Below, piece by piece: positions 43,801 to 56,668 of a stretch of 64,000 nt of DNA. Made by a program: the position numbers and the translations under genes. Origin of the DNA: Hemileia vastatrix (taxonomy: Eukaryota; Basidiomycota; Pucciniomycetes; Pucciniales; Zaghouaniaceae); NCBI GenBank assembly GCA_030280995.1, contig JASXTE010000007.1:17646001-17710000 (forward strand). The letters run 5' to 3'. Position 1 is the first letter of the stretch. Each line of letters starts with the position of its first letter. The notes beneath the pieces are model-generated. The model had not been told where the DNA came from. It did not search any database and saw nothing but the letters and a program-made list of their open reading frames with translations.

Positions 43801-44450
43801 AAATCAAAACTTAAAGAGATTTTCATCTCATGGTCTTTGACCAATCCTAGTTCATTTGAACCATGAGAAAATTCCATAGGATATGATTTTATCAATCCCA
43901 AAATATTTTTTTCCTCAATTTTCAAGAGTTGAGGACTGAAAGAGGCCTTTTGGATTTCATTTTCAAAACTACCACTTCAGATGTAGTTCTTCCACCTTGC
44001 AGTTTTTCTTCTTTAGGAGCAATGGAATAAACTGAATTTTCAGAGCAAATCTTGAATTTTCATTTCCCATTTACTCCTATAGTGAAGCAACTATTTTAAG
44101 GATCCAGTTTGATGCCAAATTTTTTCAATAAGTCATTTCCAATAATAGACCAATCACTAAATTTATTATTATTCATCACTAAAAATTCACAAACTACTCT
44201 TACATATCCATCATTATATTTAAAGAATACAGCTGTTTTGTATTTGCTAATTGGATTTAATACTGAACCAAAACCCCTCCAGTTCTTTATCTGTACATTT
44301 TCTAGTTTTTCCTTTTACTTAATATCTAGTTTCATTAAAGTGTTAATAGAAACTACACTAACTGCAGCCCCAGTGTCAAGAATGGTATTCATTTCTTTTC
44401 CACATATAATAACAAGTTCTCTAATAGGTTTTGTTTTTAAGTCTCATTAG
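40873..44450 (-). pseudogene. A3 pol: protease to chromodomain, broken
   Basis: Fragments in order on the minus strand are: protease (44450-44109), RT (43925-43320, GDYRAQNKFTVDDIYPLP, MPFGPKNGPSVF), RNase H (42941-42189, YTDASFTVLGAAL), integrase (41899-41564, ISDIDPKFTSEFW, HPQTDGLAERMIQ), the integrase tail (41405-41013) and a decayed chromodomain to about 40880. A stop follows EGWL right before YIDD. In the integrase, DRD has become DID. Compared with A1 the losses are mostly point changes and small indels. Confidence 0.9.
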
Positions 44451-44607
44451 ATACATCTTTAATAATTTCAGCTTCTTCAATAGAAGTTAAAGATGTATCT
44501 GTATGAGTTATCGCATCATTCAGGAACATAATATCCTGTTCTAACACATATATCTCATTTTCATTATCACTGTAAGAAATGTTAATTTTACAATCCTCAC
44601 TAGATTC

Positions 44608-46740
44608 CTACTTTTTGCCTTCATGATTACTTTGTTCAGAATCTTGTGATTTTTCAATAACATTTATTCTTTTCTTACAAGTATTACCTTTAACCCAAGG
44701 TTCATTACATTTGTAGCACATGTTATTTTCTTGTCTTTTAGGGAAAAAGGGAGCTGATGGTTTTTTCTTCTCCACTGGTAACTTATTTGTAGTAGGTTTT
44801 ACTACCTCAACACTTTTCTTGTAATTGCTATACCTGGTTTCAAATTTGTGGTTCAATAATATTTCATTGCATATATTAATAAACCCAGAAGTCTCTCTGA
44901 TGGTTTCAGCTCTATCTACAATAATGTATTTGACTGATATAGGAATTTTATATATTATTTTTCTTTCCACTCATCATAATCCATTAGAGGATCCATGAAT
45001 TTTTTTTATTTTTATTAAATTCATTAAAAATAACATGAGTTTATCTCCAGAATTAGGATTATATCTGGCTTTCTCATACAATCTTTACTGAGTGATTCTA
45101 AATTCTGGGCCACCAAATTGCCTTTCACTTAGTTCCTTCCATTCATTCCAGGAGTAGTTAATTTCCTCACTAAATACAGATTCAGAAAAAAATAAGGCCA
45201 CATTTGTAAATAAAGATATCAATTTTGATGTAATTTCTTCATCAGGTAATTTGTATGAAGATTTTAAGTTATCAATTCTTTGAATGAATTGTTGCCAATC
45301 AGATTTTGAATCCCCGTCAAAAGAAGGGTACTGATCTAACTTAGGCCAGCTCTTTTGGTTAGTTTTTTCTTCCCTAACATGAGGGATATTAAGTAATTCA
45401 CTTACTTTAGAAAGATGATCATTTATTTCATCCTTTACTGATTTTGTATTCTCAGAGCCCATGACACTATTTTCATGTTCAATCATTGGTTTATTATCTG
45501 GGTGTTTTATAAAAACTGCTACTCTTTCCACATAGGAGGTATTGTACTTTACTTTAACAGTATTTTTCAAAATGTTTGCTGTTTCAATTTCTACTCTTTT
45601 TAACCTATCCTTTATTACAGGTACATGTGTTAAGGTATCATTCACATTTGAAAAAGATAATTTTACACATCCCTCTATGGTATCCATAATATTCTGAGAA
45701 TGTTCTAATTTATCTTGTAAATTCTTAATCTCAGAGTTTAATCTTTTATTTTGATTGATTAATTCATTATTTGAATTTTCAATAGTCTTTAATTTATTGG
45801 CTGTGGTACTCAATGATTTTGTGAGGTTTAATAATACACTTTCTGTATTATTGTTTGACTCTCTAGAGAATTTTTTCAATTTTTCAATTCTTATTAACAA
45901 TTTGCTAATGATTTTTGATTCCATTGGATTTTCTTTTAAAAAATATTCAATTTTTTCCATGTCAAATTCAGAATACTCATCATCAGGCTCAAGATTTACC
46001 TCATTTGGTTCCATTTTAATGTGACTAGTATTATCCTGGTGATCAATAAAACTAAGTATATTGTCATCATGTAAAGACAAGTTTAAAAAGTTATTTTCAA
46101 ATGAATAATTTTTTTAAATCTTTATGAATTATTTCCAGTAGCTCTTTAGCAATCTCATTACATATAAGTAATTCATTGTAAGTATTATATAATTGTTCAT
46201 GAGAAGATGGATGACTTACCATGGTCTTATTCCATTTCTCCTGCCTCTCCTTGCCTTTCCCCTGTAGGGGTGACTGCTGATGCCCTGCTGTGGAGCATTG
46301 TTGTTGTTTTGGTCATACCAGTCCCATTTCCATTTACTTACTGTAATATTATGGTCCTCCTCTTAGTTTTGAGGTGTGGCTGTTTCCACTGTGGAACTGT
46401 TGGGTGCAACTTTTGTTTCTTGAGCTTTTATTTCCACTAGAGCTTGGTTGACTTCTATGAAACCCTCTGCTGCTCTTTTCTCCAGATAACTCTTATTGTT
46501 AGGGTGTTTAGAAGAGTGGATAGGGAGTGAATTTGTTCTTGAAAAGTATTTTTTGTTTTCTTTATTGATACTTGTTCTAATAGTCTTTCCCTTTCCTCCA
46601 GGGACATCTGTGGAGTGTTGGTGTTGGTGTGAGAATCTTGTCCCTCTATTTGAAAGTCCTGTAACAGGTCTTTCAATTCTAGGTCTTAAGTTATAAGGTT
46701 TTGCCTTATTACTCACAATATCATTGTTGTTGTCACACAT
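44608..46740 (-). pseudogene. A3 gag, broken
   Basis: A zinc-knuckle part (44970-44608, CYKCNEPWVKGNTC, His to Asn at the metal site) and a main gag frame (46080-45085, MSLHDDNILSF to FRITQ) are separated by a stop and frameshifts. An N-terminal frame (46740-46363) starts MCDNNNDIVSNKAKPYNLRPR. A small deletion near 46495, relative to A2, joins that frame to ATPQN. The stretch 45113-46466 is nearly identical to A2. Confidence 0.88.
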
Positions 46741-47337
46741 TTTTATGTGGAATTTAAATCAAAAAATTGAAATTTGAGATATTAAAACTTCAAAAGGAGT
46801 TTTTTCAGTATTAATCAACACTACTGAAGACAATTTTATTGCTTGATAGTAGGTATTGAGTAAATTTATAAGTTCTCAAAGTCAAATATGCTTTAATGTG
46901 GTCACTTGACTTAACTGCTCTACAATATGTGGCCGTGTTTTTATATTGTAAAAAGAAAATTTGTCAGAAAAATTCTTTCTAAATATTAAATGAGTTTTAC
47001 AAACCAATAAAAAGGGATTGAGAGTCCTTTTTAAAGAGAAAAATTAATCAGTTTTATTATCTGGTTTATTATCTGAAAAGATCACAAAATTAATTGGTTT
47101 ATTGACAGACTCCCACTAAGAACAATTTTATCTTAAATTAGCGGTAAAATTTTTGTTTCAATATCACAATTTTATTATATAAAAGGGATTTGTTGTCTGA
47201 AATCACTATATAAGTGACTTCAACCTGTTTTAATTATCCAAATATTTCTATAGACATTTTATTTACTTGTAGCCTCTTTTTTGAATTTTTACTTACTGGA
47301 AGATAACCAACAGAATTCTTGAGGAAAGGTACCCAAT
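46741..47337 (-). other. A3 untranslated leader
   Basis: It is homologous to the A2 leader (25661-26333). I see no gene. Next to the LTR it reads ATTGGGTACCTTTCC on the minus strand, a mutated form of the A2 primer site. Confidence 0.6.
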
Positions 47338-48820
47338 TTTCAGGCTGAGATCAAGTACAGAGATGTGAACTAGCTTTTATAGTCAGTTTTCTAGAAGATT
47401 TAAGTGATCTTATATGAATAATGTAGTATAAATCCAATAAGTTTTAAAATATAACTCAATATTAGAGTCTCAGTAATTTAAATCTCACTAATTATATATG
47501 GCTTACAATCTTATAGTTGGTAGAAGAATAGATTTAATAATTCAGATACTTTTCAAAGACTTAATAAGTACCATTGATATTTATTGTAATCTTATTGGTT
47601 ATATTTTTTATTGTAATGATAAAGAATGAAGAAAACAAGACCAAAAACCTCCTCCTTTTATACACAATTACTTCACCAATGAACCCTATTATTTTCCAGC
47701 TAAATACATGGTTAATGAAACCACCTTCAAACTAATAGACATGTCTAAAAATATAAAGAGTGAGCAGTGACATAATTATAATGATATCACCTGCCAAAAT
47801 CCTACAGTAATAGGGATTATCCATCAAAAATAAAGAATAAGCAAGAAAGAGAGTATATGCATGTAATACACTAAAATAAAAGACTAAAAAAAGGAAAATT
47901 AAGACTAATTATTACTCAATATTAAGGGAGATTAACAGTAGAAATGATGGGGCTAATAATGACATTAAACTATGTGAAATCCTCATTCAAAAATAACCAA
48001 AATTGACTGAGAAACCACTTAAAAACCCAAAAAAGTGTGTGAGATGCAGGGTAACTACATGCAGTCTTTGGGAGGCACTTGCACGAGTAAATCCTTGACT
48101 CATTTAGGAAAATTTAAGCGTGGTAGTGAATTAAAGCACCAAGCTTGAGGTTATTAATGAAATTAGTGCATATAATAAGGATCAATGCACCTATCATTAA
48201 ATTAGGACACTAAATAAGCACCTGTTGCCTATTTTAGAATTTTTCCCCACAGTGGGTGTATAATGTGGGGTAATTATAGTGTTAAGAGGCTAAAATTGCT
48301 AAAAATGAAGCTATTCACACAGGAAAAATGCAGGCAGTATGTGCCCAGTACACAGAAGCCATTTCTGGCATAAAAAACACCAAAATTAAAAAGTGTTATT
48401 TTTATGCATTTGTGTAGCCAAATAAACAGTTTTATTAAAGACAAAATGATTTGTCAAAGCGCATTTTTAATATTATTAAATTTATAGTGCATATACTCAA
48501 CTTTTAAGTGATTTAAAGCACATTTATTGATTTTTACATAAAATAATGAAAACAACAGCTTTAAGTCTAATTAACGATTTTTTAGCCTTATATTGAAGGT
48601 TCTTAAGATTACCCTAAAATATTACAACTTAATATTAAGTAAATAAGACTTATAAAATGTGGATATATGCATGTATATAAGGTGTTATAATGGCATATAT
48701 TGTATTTTCACTTATATATACAACTTTTGTACTTTAATTTATTGTTCCCATGTATATTCCATGCGTTTAACCTAACTTATAAGTACTTTTTACTAATTCC
48801 TGGGGATAATCAGGCTGACA
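47338..48820 (-). repeat. A3 5' LTR (1,483 bp)
   Basis: The plus-strand start has mutated to TTTCAGGCTGAG, and the other end is CAGGCTGACA. It is visibly diverged from 39226-40701, so A3 is an old insertion. Confidence 0.9.
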
Positions 48821-49040
48821 ACACTCCTGGTGTTATCTTATCATCAGTAGACTTGCTGAAAGACACTATGCAATATAGGGGGAGGACTTGCTAGCAAGTC
48901 CTCAATCTGAACTCAGATGGAACTCAGACTGAACTCGACTTAAAAAACCACCTAAAACTGTTCTGCTGAGTGGCTTTCATCCCTGACTGTATGGTTCCTT
49001 TATCAATAGCTCAATGTGTGTTCAATCTGTGGTGAGTTTG
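48821..49040. other. Short unassigned spacer with a 22-bp perfect palindrome
   Basis: The 220 bp between A3 and C1 hold no gene. The palindrome at 48882-48903 (GAGGACTTGC|TAGCAAGTCCTC form) and repeated GAACTCAG words are the only structure I see. It follows on from the family D LTR once A3 is removed. Confidence 0.5.
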
Positions 49041-50212
49041 TGTCATCCTAGATATCCCTAGGACTGAGTATTTCTTATACTTAAAATAAGATAACATTAA
49101 GTACATTAAGCTTATATCTTAAAAATAAGGTTAAAATAATAATATATATGATTATATTACATATATATATAATTATTACTCTATTATATAAATTATAGTA
49201 GTTTAAATAGCTTATCCTTAGCCCAATAATACTTAATAAGGTGTTAATGGAGTCATAATATACTTATCTTAAGTAATATTAAGTAATTATTGACATACAT
49301 AGGCTTATATGTATACATAAATCTCATATTCAGTGAAATATGCAGTATATTATGTATATTTAGGTATATAAGTGGGTTTTAGCCTCTTAATAGCCTATAA
49401 CCTTTGTTTTTCTGCTTATTCTAGGTCATATAGACGTATCCAGTTGACTCACAACGCCTACAGAAGCATAAAAATCTATTTCAGGCACATACACTCAGTC
49501 TGTACAACTTAATCTGCTTCCTTGGATAGATATTCGCGGATTTATGGGTTGGGAGGTCACTGCTGGGTTAATATGGATGCTTGGGGATGTTATTGGGGGC
49601 TTTTAAATTTCATTTTTTTCCTTTATATGCTTTGGGTTTCATTATATTCTCTTTGGATGAGTTATTTTACCTGTTTCTTTATGGTATCCACTTTTATCTG
49701 GATTTTCTATTTATGGTATGGGTCTGTGTTATCATTAATTGTGATAGAGAGTCCTTACTGGAGGTCTGGGTGTTGAATCTTCTTGAAGTGGAAGCCATGG
49801 GAAGGTTATGGGCCCTCACAGTGCTGTAATTGCCGGGGATAGCAGTGACATCATCTGGATTGAAGGTCTGTGCACTCCAGTGAATTTTGGTATAAGGGAG
49901 GATTTTGGTGGTTATTAGACATCACTTAATTACTACAATTCAAACAAACATTATAAAACAACTTTTATCATTTAGAAATATATTATAAAGCCTTTATAAA
50001 TTGATATCATCTTTATATAAACTATAACTATATTATATTCATCTATTTTCCACCACTAGCACGCATTTAAATCCAAGTATTGTGATTTTTATTTGAGTAT
50101 AACTATTTTATTAGTCTTCCACTGAGGTTTAATCACTAAATCATTTATTAAAAAGTAGTAGGACCATTAATAAATACTATTAAATCATACTTATATACTA
50201 GATACACTGACA
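49041..50212 (+). repeat. C1 5' LTR (1,172 bp)
   Basis: It starts TGTCATCC and ends ACTGACA. A TATATAAG box lies near 49364-49371. The intact sequence AACTATATTATATTC at about 50022 is the empty site for the H1 insertion in the sister LTR. A TTG-initiated frame at 49522-49776 parallels those in the other copies. Confidence 0.92.
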
Positions 50213-50717
50213 ATTGGGGGTCTTTCCTTAGTTTTTTACTTATTATTTAGTATAAGCCTTGGGACATGATTTTTACTTTAGTATAGCTCAAAAAAACCTA
50301 ATATTTGGGTCTGCTGCACATTATTGGGTCATCATAACTCAGTGGTTGCGTAAAAGAACCCTTATAATAATTGTACTAATTTTTTATAATAAAAATTAGG
50401 TATTTACAGTAGTAACTGTACCCAATATAAACCCAATTTCACTTGGTATTTGGTCACCAAATAACACCAAATTGAATTGGTATTTGGTTAAAGCTTGGTA
50501 AGCTATTTATTCACCCTTATAAAGGTCTAGTTAAACTTATTGTTTTTTTAATAGATTTTTTTGAATTCTTATTACATTTTATTTAAATAAATAAAGATTT
50601 AAATTCAGGGTAAGCTCCAGTGCTTTTTATTAGTAACAACATTGCTAATACTTTTAATCTACTAATTCCAATAGGTTTTCCTTTCTGTAGACGTGATATA
50701 TTGTTATTTTTATCAAT
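50213..50717 (+). promoter_or_regulatory. C1 untranslated leader with primer site and palindrome
   Basis: Directly after the LTR it reads ATTGGGGGTCTTTCC, where TGGGGGTC may be the primer-binding site; the tRNA is not identified. A 17-bp inverted repeat, TATTTGGT-C-ACCAAATA, lies at 50447-50463 and is nearly kept in C2. It could be an RNA dimerisation or packaging structure, which is an inference only. Confidence 0.45.
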
Positions 50718-51062
50718 ATGAGTGCTCCCCAGGACAATTTAAGTGAAAATCCTGCTTATAATACCAGGTCTAAAGCTAACAAAAACATTGCTCCAGGAAA
50801 TAACCATGGAGGGTCAGTCATACCCCCGGGCAGAGCAAAGGAGCATAGAGGAAAAAGATGCCCTATTAAAACAGATTACCATAAAAAAGACGTCTCTTAC
50901 TCTACAGGATCAACTATTTCATCTGGAAAAACAGGTATTGAAGTTGGAGGAATCAAAGTCACTCATGCTCAAGGAGGTAGAGCAATTAGAGAACAATGCA
51001 AGGTAGGATTCCAGCAGATGAACCAATCATTTCCAGAGCTAAAGGGAGGCAAGCCAAGTTAG
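50718..51062 (+). CDS. C1 gag N-terminal frame (114 aa)
   Basis: It begins MSAPQDNLSENPAYNTRSK. The AYNTRSK motif matches PYNLRPR at the start of family A gag. A second frame over the same DNA (50743-51006) encodes a coiled coil (SLTLQDQLFHLEKQVLKLEE) that is also conserved in family A. The main gag frame overlaps its last 67 bases. The true product may combine these frames; this copy may carry indels. It is probably the N-terminus of gag and not a separate gene. Confidence 0.5.
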   Translation: MSAPQDNLSENPAYNTRSKANKNIAPGNNHGGSVIPPGRAKEHRGKRCPIKTDYHKKDVSYSTGSTISSGKTGIEVGGIKVTHAQGGRAIREQCKVGFQQMNQSFPELKGGKPS

Positions 51063-54000
51063 CAACCCCCTACCCCAGGAGGGTCACATCACTCCAAGAA
51101 GAAAAAACTGGTAGAAAAATGGAAGTGGGATTGGTTCCACCAACAATGGTCCAGTCACAACTGCAAAAAGGATCCTCCTCCTCATCAGACTTCCTCAGCT
51201 CACCCCTACAAGGGAAAACAAAGGCGCCAAAAATCAGTGCTCAAAAAAATACCATGGTAAGTAGATTACCCTCTCAGATTGAACACAATACTGATAATTA
51301 CAATGTAGGTAATATTATTGATGTCAAATCTGTGCAGAAAATAGAGGAGGGCTTAAGAGAATTAGGTTTTAATATAGATACACCTGACTTGTCTTTTGTC
51401 AATAACAACAGTAGTATTTATAATACAGTTAATCCTCAGTTTCCACCACTTACTAGTGAGATGAGAATTTCACAAGAGAGTGAGAGAATTGAGAAGGAAG
51501 ACATGGAGTATTTTAATAATAATCCAACTTTCCATAGAATTTTTTTAGCATTGTGGAATAGAATGACTGATTGTGAGGAACAGAAAGTTAAGCTCACAAG
51601 TGATACAATTTCATCCTTAACATTAAATATTTCTCAACTGGCAACACATAATAAAGAATTAGAGAATGAACATTTGTCTCTAACTCTTAAATATGATTTG
51701 TTAAGTAATAAATATAATGAACTTTCAAAAAAATTCTGTGAAACACATTTATTGAAAACTGAATCAAGAACTAAGTTATCTTTTTCCCAGACAAATCAAA
51801 GTGTCTCTGAGCTGCTACAAAGATTGACTAAAGTTGAGATTGAAACTTCCAATCTACTAATGAACCAGGATGATCATAAGTATACTCAGTATAATAATAA
51901 TCCTTTCATTGGCAAAAGTGAATCTCATTCTTTCCCTATACCGCCACAACTAAAACCATCTGGTGGTAGTGTCAAATCTGAAAATGTAAGTCACAAATCC
52001 GTACAGGAGGAAATAAAAGACCATTTATCAAGAGTAAATGAGTTTTTGAATTTACCTAAGATTAGTGAAATAAAATCCAATCAGAAGAACTGGCTTAAGA
52101 TAGATCAGTACCCAACTTATGATGGGGAAGCCACCTCTGATTGGCAACATTTTATCCGAAGAATTGACAACTTGAAATTGTAATATAAGTTACCGGATGA
52201 AGAAATAACATCAAAATTGATCTCTTTATTTAAGGATGTTTCTTTATTATGGTTTAAAGCTGTTTTGAATGAGGGTAAAGATTACTCTTGGGCTGAATGG
52301 AAACAACTAATTGAAAAACAATTTGGGGGTTCTAAATTCAGACTCACTCAGCAGAGACTTTATGAGAAAACTAGGTACAATGCATTGAATGGTGACAAAC
52401 CTATGGTATTTTTAATGAATTTAAATAAAATATTAAAATCCATTGAGCCTAACATGGATTTTAACTTATGGGAAGATAAGATAATATATAAATTACCTAT
52501 ATCTGTCAAAGACATTTTTGTAGCTAGAACAATTAATGTTACTGAATATTCTGACTTTATTAATATTTGCAATGAAATATTACTAAACCCTAAGTATGAA
52601 GCAAGGTATTCAACTTATAAACAAAATATTGAACCTGTGAAAAATCAGAATTCAAAAACACTTCAGGAGAAGCAGAAAAAACCTACTGCACCTGTAGTAC
52701 CAAAAAAGTATGAAACAAATACTTGTTATAAGTGTAACAAACCTTGGTTTAAAGGTCACAAATGTGAGAAAAGTATAAATATTGTTGAAAATCAACGTGA
52801 ATCTGAAACTGAAACTGAAAAAGATAAAGAATCAAGTGATTATGACAGCAATATCTCATATAGTGATGAAAATGAAGTCTGTATGTTGGAAGATGATTTG
52901 TTGATCTTTGACAATCCAATATTAAATATGGACTCAAATGAATCTTTAATGAATTTTGAGGATGCTGAAATCATTAAAGATATACAAGCTGATAACTTTA
53001 GAGTGACACCTATCATGGTTCCAGCTATCATTTCTGGTGAAATTGTTAATATAGTATTGGACACAGGAGCTGATGGCTCTGTTGTTTCTACTAATACACT
53101 GCAGAAAATTGATAGTGAATATAAGTCTAAGCTTGTACCCCTTAAAAGTAAAAATTGGATAGGTTTTGGATCAGTACTAAATCCCATTGGTAGATACAAA
53201 GCTGCTGTTTTCTTTAAACATCAACATGGTTATGTAAGAGTAACTTGTGACTATGTAGTAATGGATAATACTAACTGTAGTATCTGTTTTATCATTGAAA
53301 ATGATATTCTGACTAATTTTGGTGTGAAATAAGACCCTGCTAATAACAATTTTACAATTGGCATGAATGGTAAAAGGAAATTTAAAATAAATTCTTTTAA
53401 CACAGTCTTACACATTGAGTCAGTAACAAATATTCCGTGCAAAGGAAGAGAATCCAATGAGATGGAACTTCTGGAAACAGAAATTTCAAAAGCATCATTT
53501 GGCACTCAGATAAGTGAAGCTGAGAAAAACAATATTTTGGACTTAATAAAAGCATTTCCAATGGCTTTTGCACATGGTACAAATGAACTTGGCCTTGTAA
53601 AAGATCATGAGATGAAAATAAGTTTAACCTGTGATATGGATAATATTCCTGCTAGTCTTAAAAAGAAACCATACAATGCTTCACCAATGAAGTGGAAAGA
53701 CATAGAGGATAATACTAAAATGTTATTAAAAATGAACATTCTTGAAAAGGTTGAAACTACACCAAAATATTGTGTAATATCACCAGTGCTAATTTCTTAT
53801 GAACAAGATAAAGTAAGAATGTGCGGTGATTATAGAGCATTAAATACATTTACAGTAGATGATATTTATCCCTTGCTAAGGATTGCCTCTATACATGCTA
53901 CCCTTAAAGGTGATAGGTATATAAGTTTCTTAGATGGAAATAAAGGGTACCATCAAATTCCTGTTGAAAAGAATTCACAGAACTTTTTGTTGATAACAAC

Positions 54001-56557
54001 ACACATGGGAATTTATAAATATGTCAGGATGCCATTTGGACCAAGAAATGCTCCATGAATATTTCATAAGTTAATGGATATAACATTCCATAATGAAATG
54101 ATTGAGGGATGGTTAATGGTATACATTGATGACATCATAGTGTTCTCTAAGACATATGATGAACACTTAATCCATTTAAAGAAGGTATTTCAAAAAATGG
54201 ATGAAATAAAAATGACCCTTGCATTGAAAAAATGTAAATTTGGGTTTGAATCTTTAAAAGTGCTTGGTCAAATTGTATCTGGCTTACAAATATGTGTAGA
54301 CCAAAATAAGGTGTCTGAAATAAAGAATATTGGAATTCCTCAAAATGTAAAGGATGTACAATCTTTTCTGGGTATGTGTGGTTATTATAGACAATATATA
54401 AAAAACTACCAGTTAATTGCTTCACCATTGACCACACTGATAAAGAAATCAGAAGCTTTCATTTGGAATAATGAAAGACAACAGGCTTTTGATAAGTTGA
54501 AAGAATGTTTTATGACAGCTCCTATCTTGGGATTACCAGATTTCCAATCGCCTTTTGAATTATATATAGATGCAAGTTTTATTGGTCTGGGTGCTGCTTT
54601 GCATCAAAAACAACTTATTGAAGGAAAAATGTCAGAAGTAGTAATTTTCTATATTTCACATACTCTAAGAAGTAGTCAATTGAAATATGGTGCTACTCAA
54701 CTTAAATGTTTGGAAGTAGTATGGGCTCTTGAGAAGCTACATTATTACCTTGAAGACCAAAAATTTGAGTTAATAACTGACTGTAGTGCAGTTAAGTCAC
54801 TCTTAAACATGAAAACTCCTAATAGATACATGTTTAGATGGAAATTAGCTGTACAAGAATACAGAGGACAGATGACTATTACACATAGAGCAGGAACCTT
54901 AAACTCTAATTTAGATTTGCTATCTAGAGTACCTCTGACTAATAATGATGATAATCCTGCTTATGTTCCTGAATCAGATATTATTAACATTTATGGCATT
55001 TATATTGTAGATCTTGAGGATGAATTCATGCAATCAATTCTTGACATGTATGCTTCAGATCCTGACTTGAGTAAACTCACTACAATATTAAATGATCCGT
55101 CTAATGCTTCAATGAATGCTTTAATAAGAACATTACCAAATAAGTATAAAGAGACATTAGAAAAAGGAAAATTTTCCATTGAGGATGGTTTTATATATTA
55201 CAGGAAAAAATCAAGTAATGTAATTGTAATTCCCCCTTCAATGAAGGAGTTAATGTTAAGTATATGTCATGATGATATATTAGCAGGTCATTTTGACTAC
55301 CATAAAACATTAACCAGGGTAAAAAACACAGCTTGGTGGATTAACATGTCTGAGGATGTTCAGAAATATGTTGAAACATGTGATTCTTGTCAAAAATCTA
55401 AAAGATTAACAGGAAAAAGAGCTGGTTTATTACAACAAATTGAGCAACCAAAAGCTCCATGGGAAATCATTAACATGGACTTTGTAACAGGTTTTCCAAT
55501 AGCAGGGCATAAGAGTTATAACTCCTGCTGGGTAATTGTAGATAGATTTACAAAGATGTGTAAATTTATTCCTACCCACAAAGAGGTTTCTGCAAAGGAC
55601 TTAGCTTTTTTATGGTGGACACAAATGTTAAATATTGCAGGTTTCCCCAAAGCAATAGTTTCTGACAGAGATCCTAAATTTACTTCTGAGTTCTGGACAT
55701 CACTTATGGATTTTTCAGGGAGTAAATTTAAAATTTCTACAGGACACCATCCACAAACTGATGGGCTAGAAGAAAGAATGATACAAACTTTGGAAGATAT
55801 GATAAGAAGATATTGTGCTTTTGGTCTTAACTTTAAAGACAATGAAAAATTCACGCTTGATTGGGTAACCCTTATCCCAGGTTTAGAATTTTCATACAAT
55901 AGTACAGTACATTCTTTCACTGGCAAAAAGCCATTTGAGTTACGGTTGGGTTATGTACCTAATACCCCTTCTAAAACTCTTAATAAATTGCCTAGATTGG
56001 ATATCCATCCAGGTACTAAATCTTTTCTTCAGATGCAAGAATTATGCAGAAAACATGCTCAACAATGTATAAATATGGCGTCTGAGTATGAAAAGAAAAG
56101 ATGGGATAAAGCCCATAAAGAACAAATGTTCAGAAAGGGTGATGAATTCCTTATTTCAACACTACATTTCAATTTAAATGGTAATGTTAAATTGAAGGAT
56201 CCATTCATTGGACCATTTGTAGTTAAAAAGATGGTTGGTAATAATGCTGTTGAGGTTATTCTATATGCACCTTATGATAGAAAACATCCAGTATTTCCTA
56301 TTTCTCTTATAAAACCATGCCATTCTAATGATACTTCCCTATTTCTAAGAAGATCAGGAAGGCATAAACAGCAACCTGAAGAAATAGTTAAAAAGGCAGA
56401 AATTGAAAAGATACTTAACAAGAGACACCTTACAAAAGAAAAGGGAGTTGAGTATCTATTAAGATTTAAAAATAAATCAAGTGAATATGACCAGTGGATT
56501 CCAGATAATGAAATCTCTGATCTTAAAAATCTCTTGAAAAAATTTAAATCAAAATAA
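50996..56557 (+). pseudogene. C1 gag-pol polyprotein, one frame with three stops
   Basis: The frame runs 5,562 bp with only three in-frame stops: TAA 52181-52183, TAA 53330-53332 and TGA 54056-54058. The order is gag (coiled coil, then DQYPTYDGEATSDWQHFI), zinc knuckle CYKCNKPWFKGHKC (about 52723-52764), protease VLDTGADGS (about 53055), RT with intact YIDD (about 54120), RNase H (YIDASF, so the first Asp context is altered), integrase (HDD..H..CDSC; NMDFVTG; SDRDPKF; GLEERMIQ) and chromodomain (YLLRFKNK..WIPDNEI). It is close to A1 in sequence along pol. The few lesions suggest a recent loss of function. Without them it would be a single gag-pol chain, as in A1. Confidence 0.92.
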
Positions 56558-56668
56558 TACTGTTTATTCAGTATATTTATTATAGAAAATTTAAAAATTT
56601 TTCTATTCACTCCTTACTTTTAATTAAAATGTCTTAACATTTTTTTATTGTTTTTTTGGGTGAGGAAG
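56558..56668 (+). promoter_or_regulatory. C1 3' untranslated region and polypurine tract
   Basis: T-runs are followed by GGGTGAGGAAG, which directly precedes the LTR start TGATAGCC. This is the same layout as in A1 (GGGTGGGCGAG). Confidence 0.6.

Larger units (their letters stand above)
39226..48820 (-). mobile_element. A3: complete but decayed family A chromovirus
   Basis: Two family A LTRs in the same orientation and a perfect duplication ACACT (39221-39225 and 48821-48825) define a 9,595-bp insertion. All gag-pol regions can be followed on the minus strand, with many stops and frameshifts. It landed at the end of the family D LTR. Confidence 0.95.
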
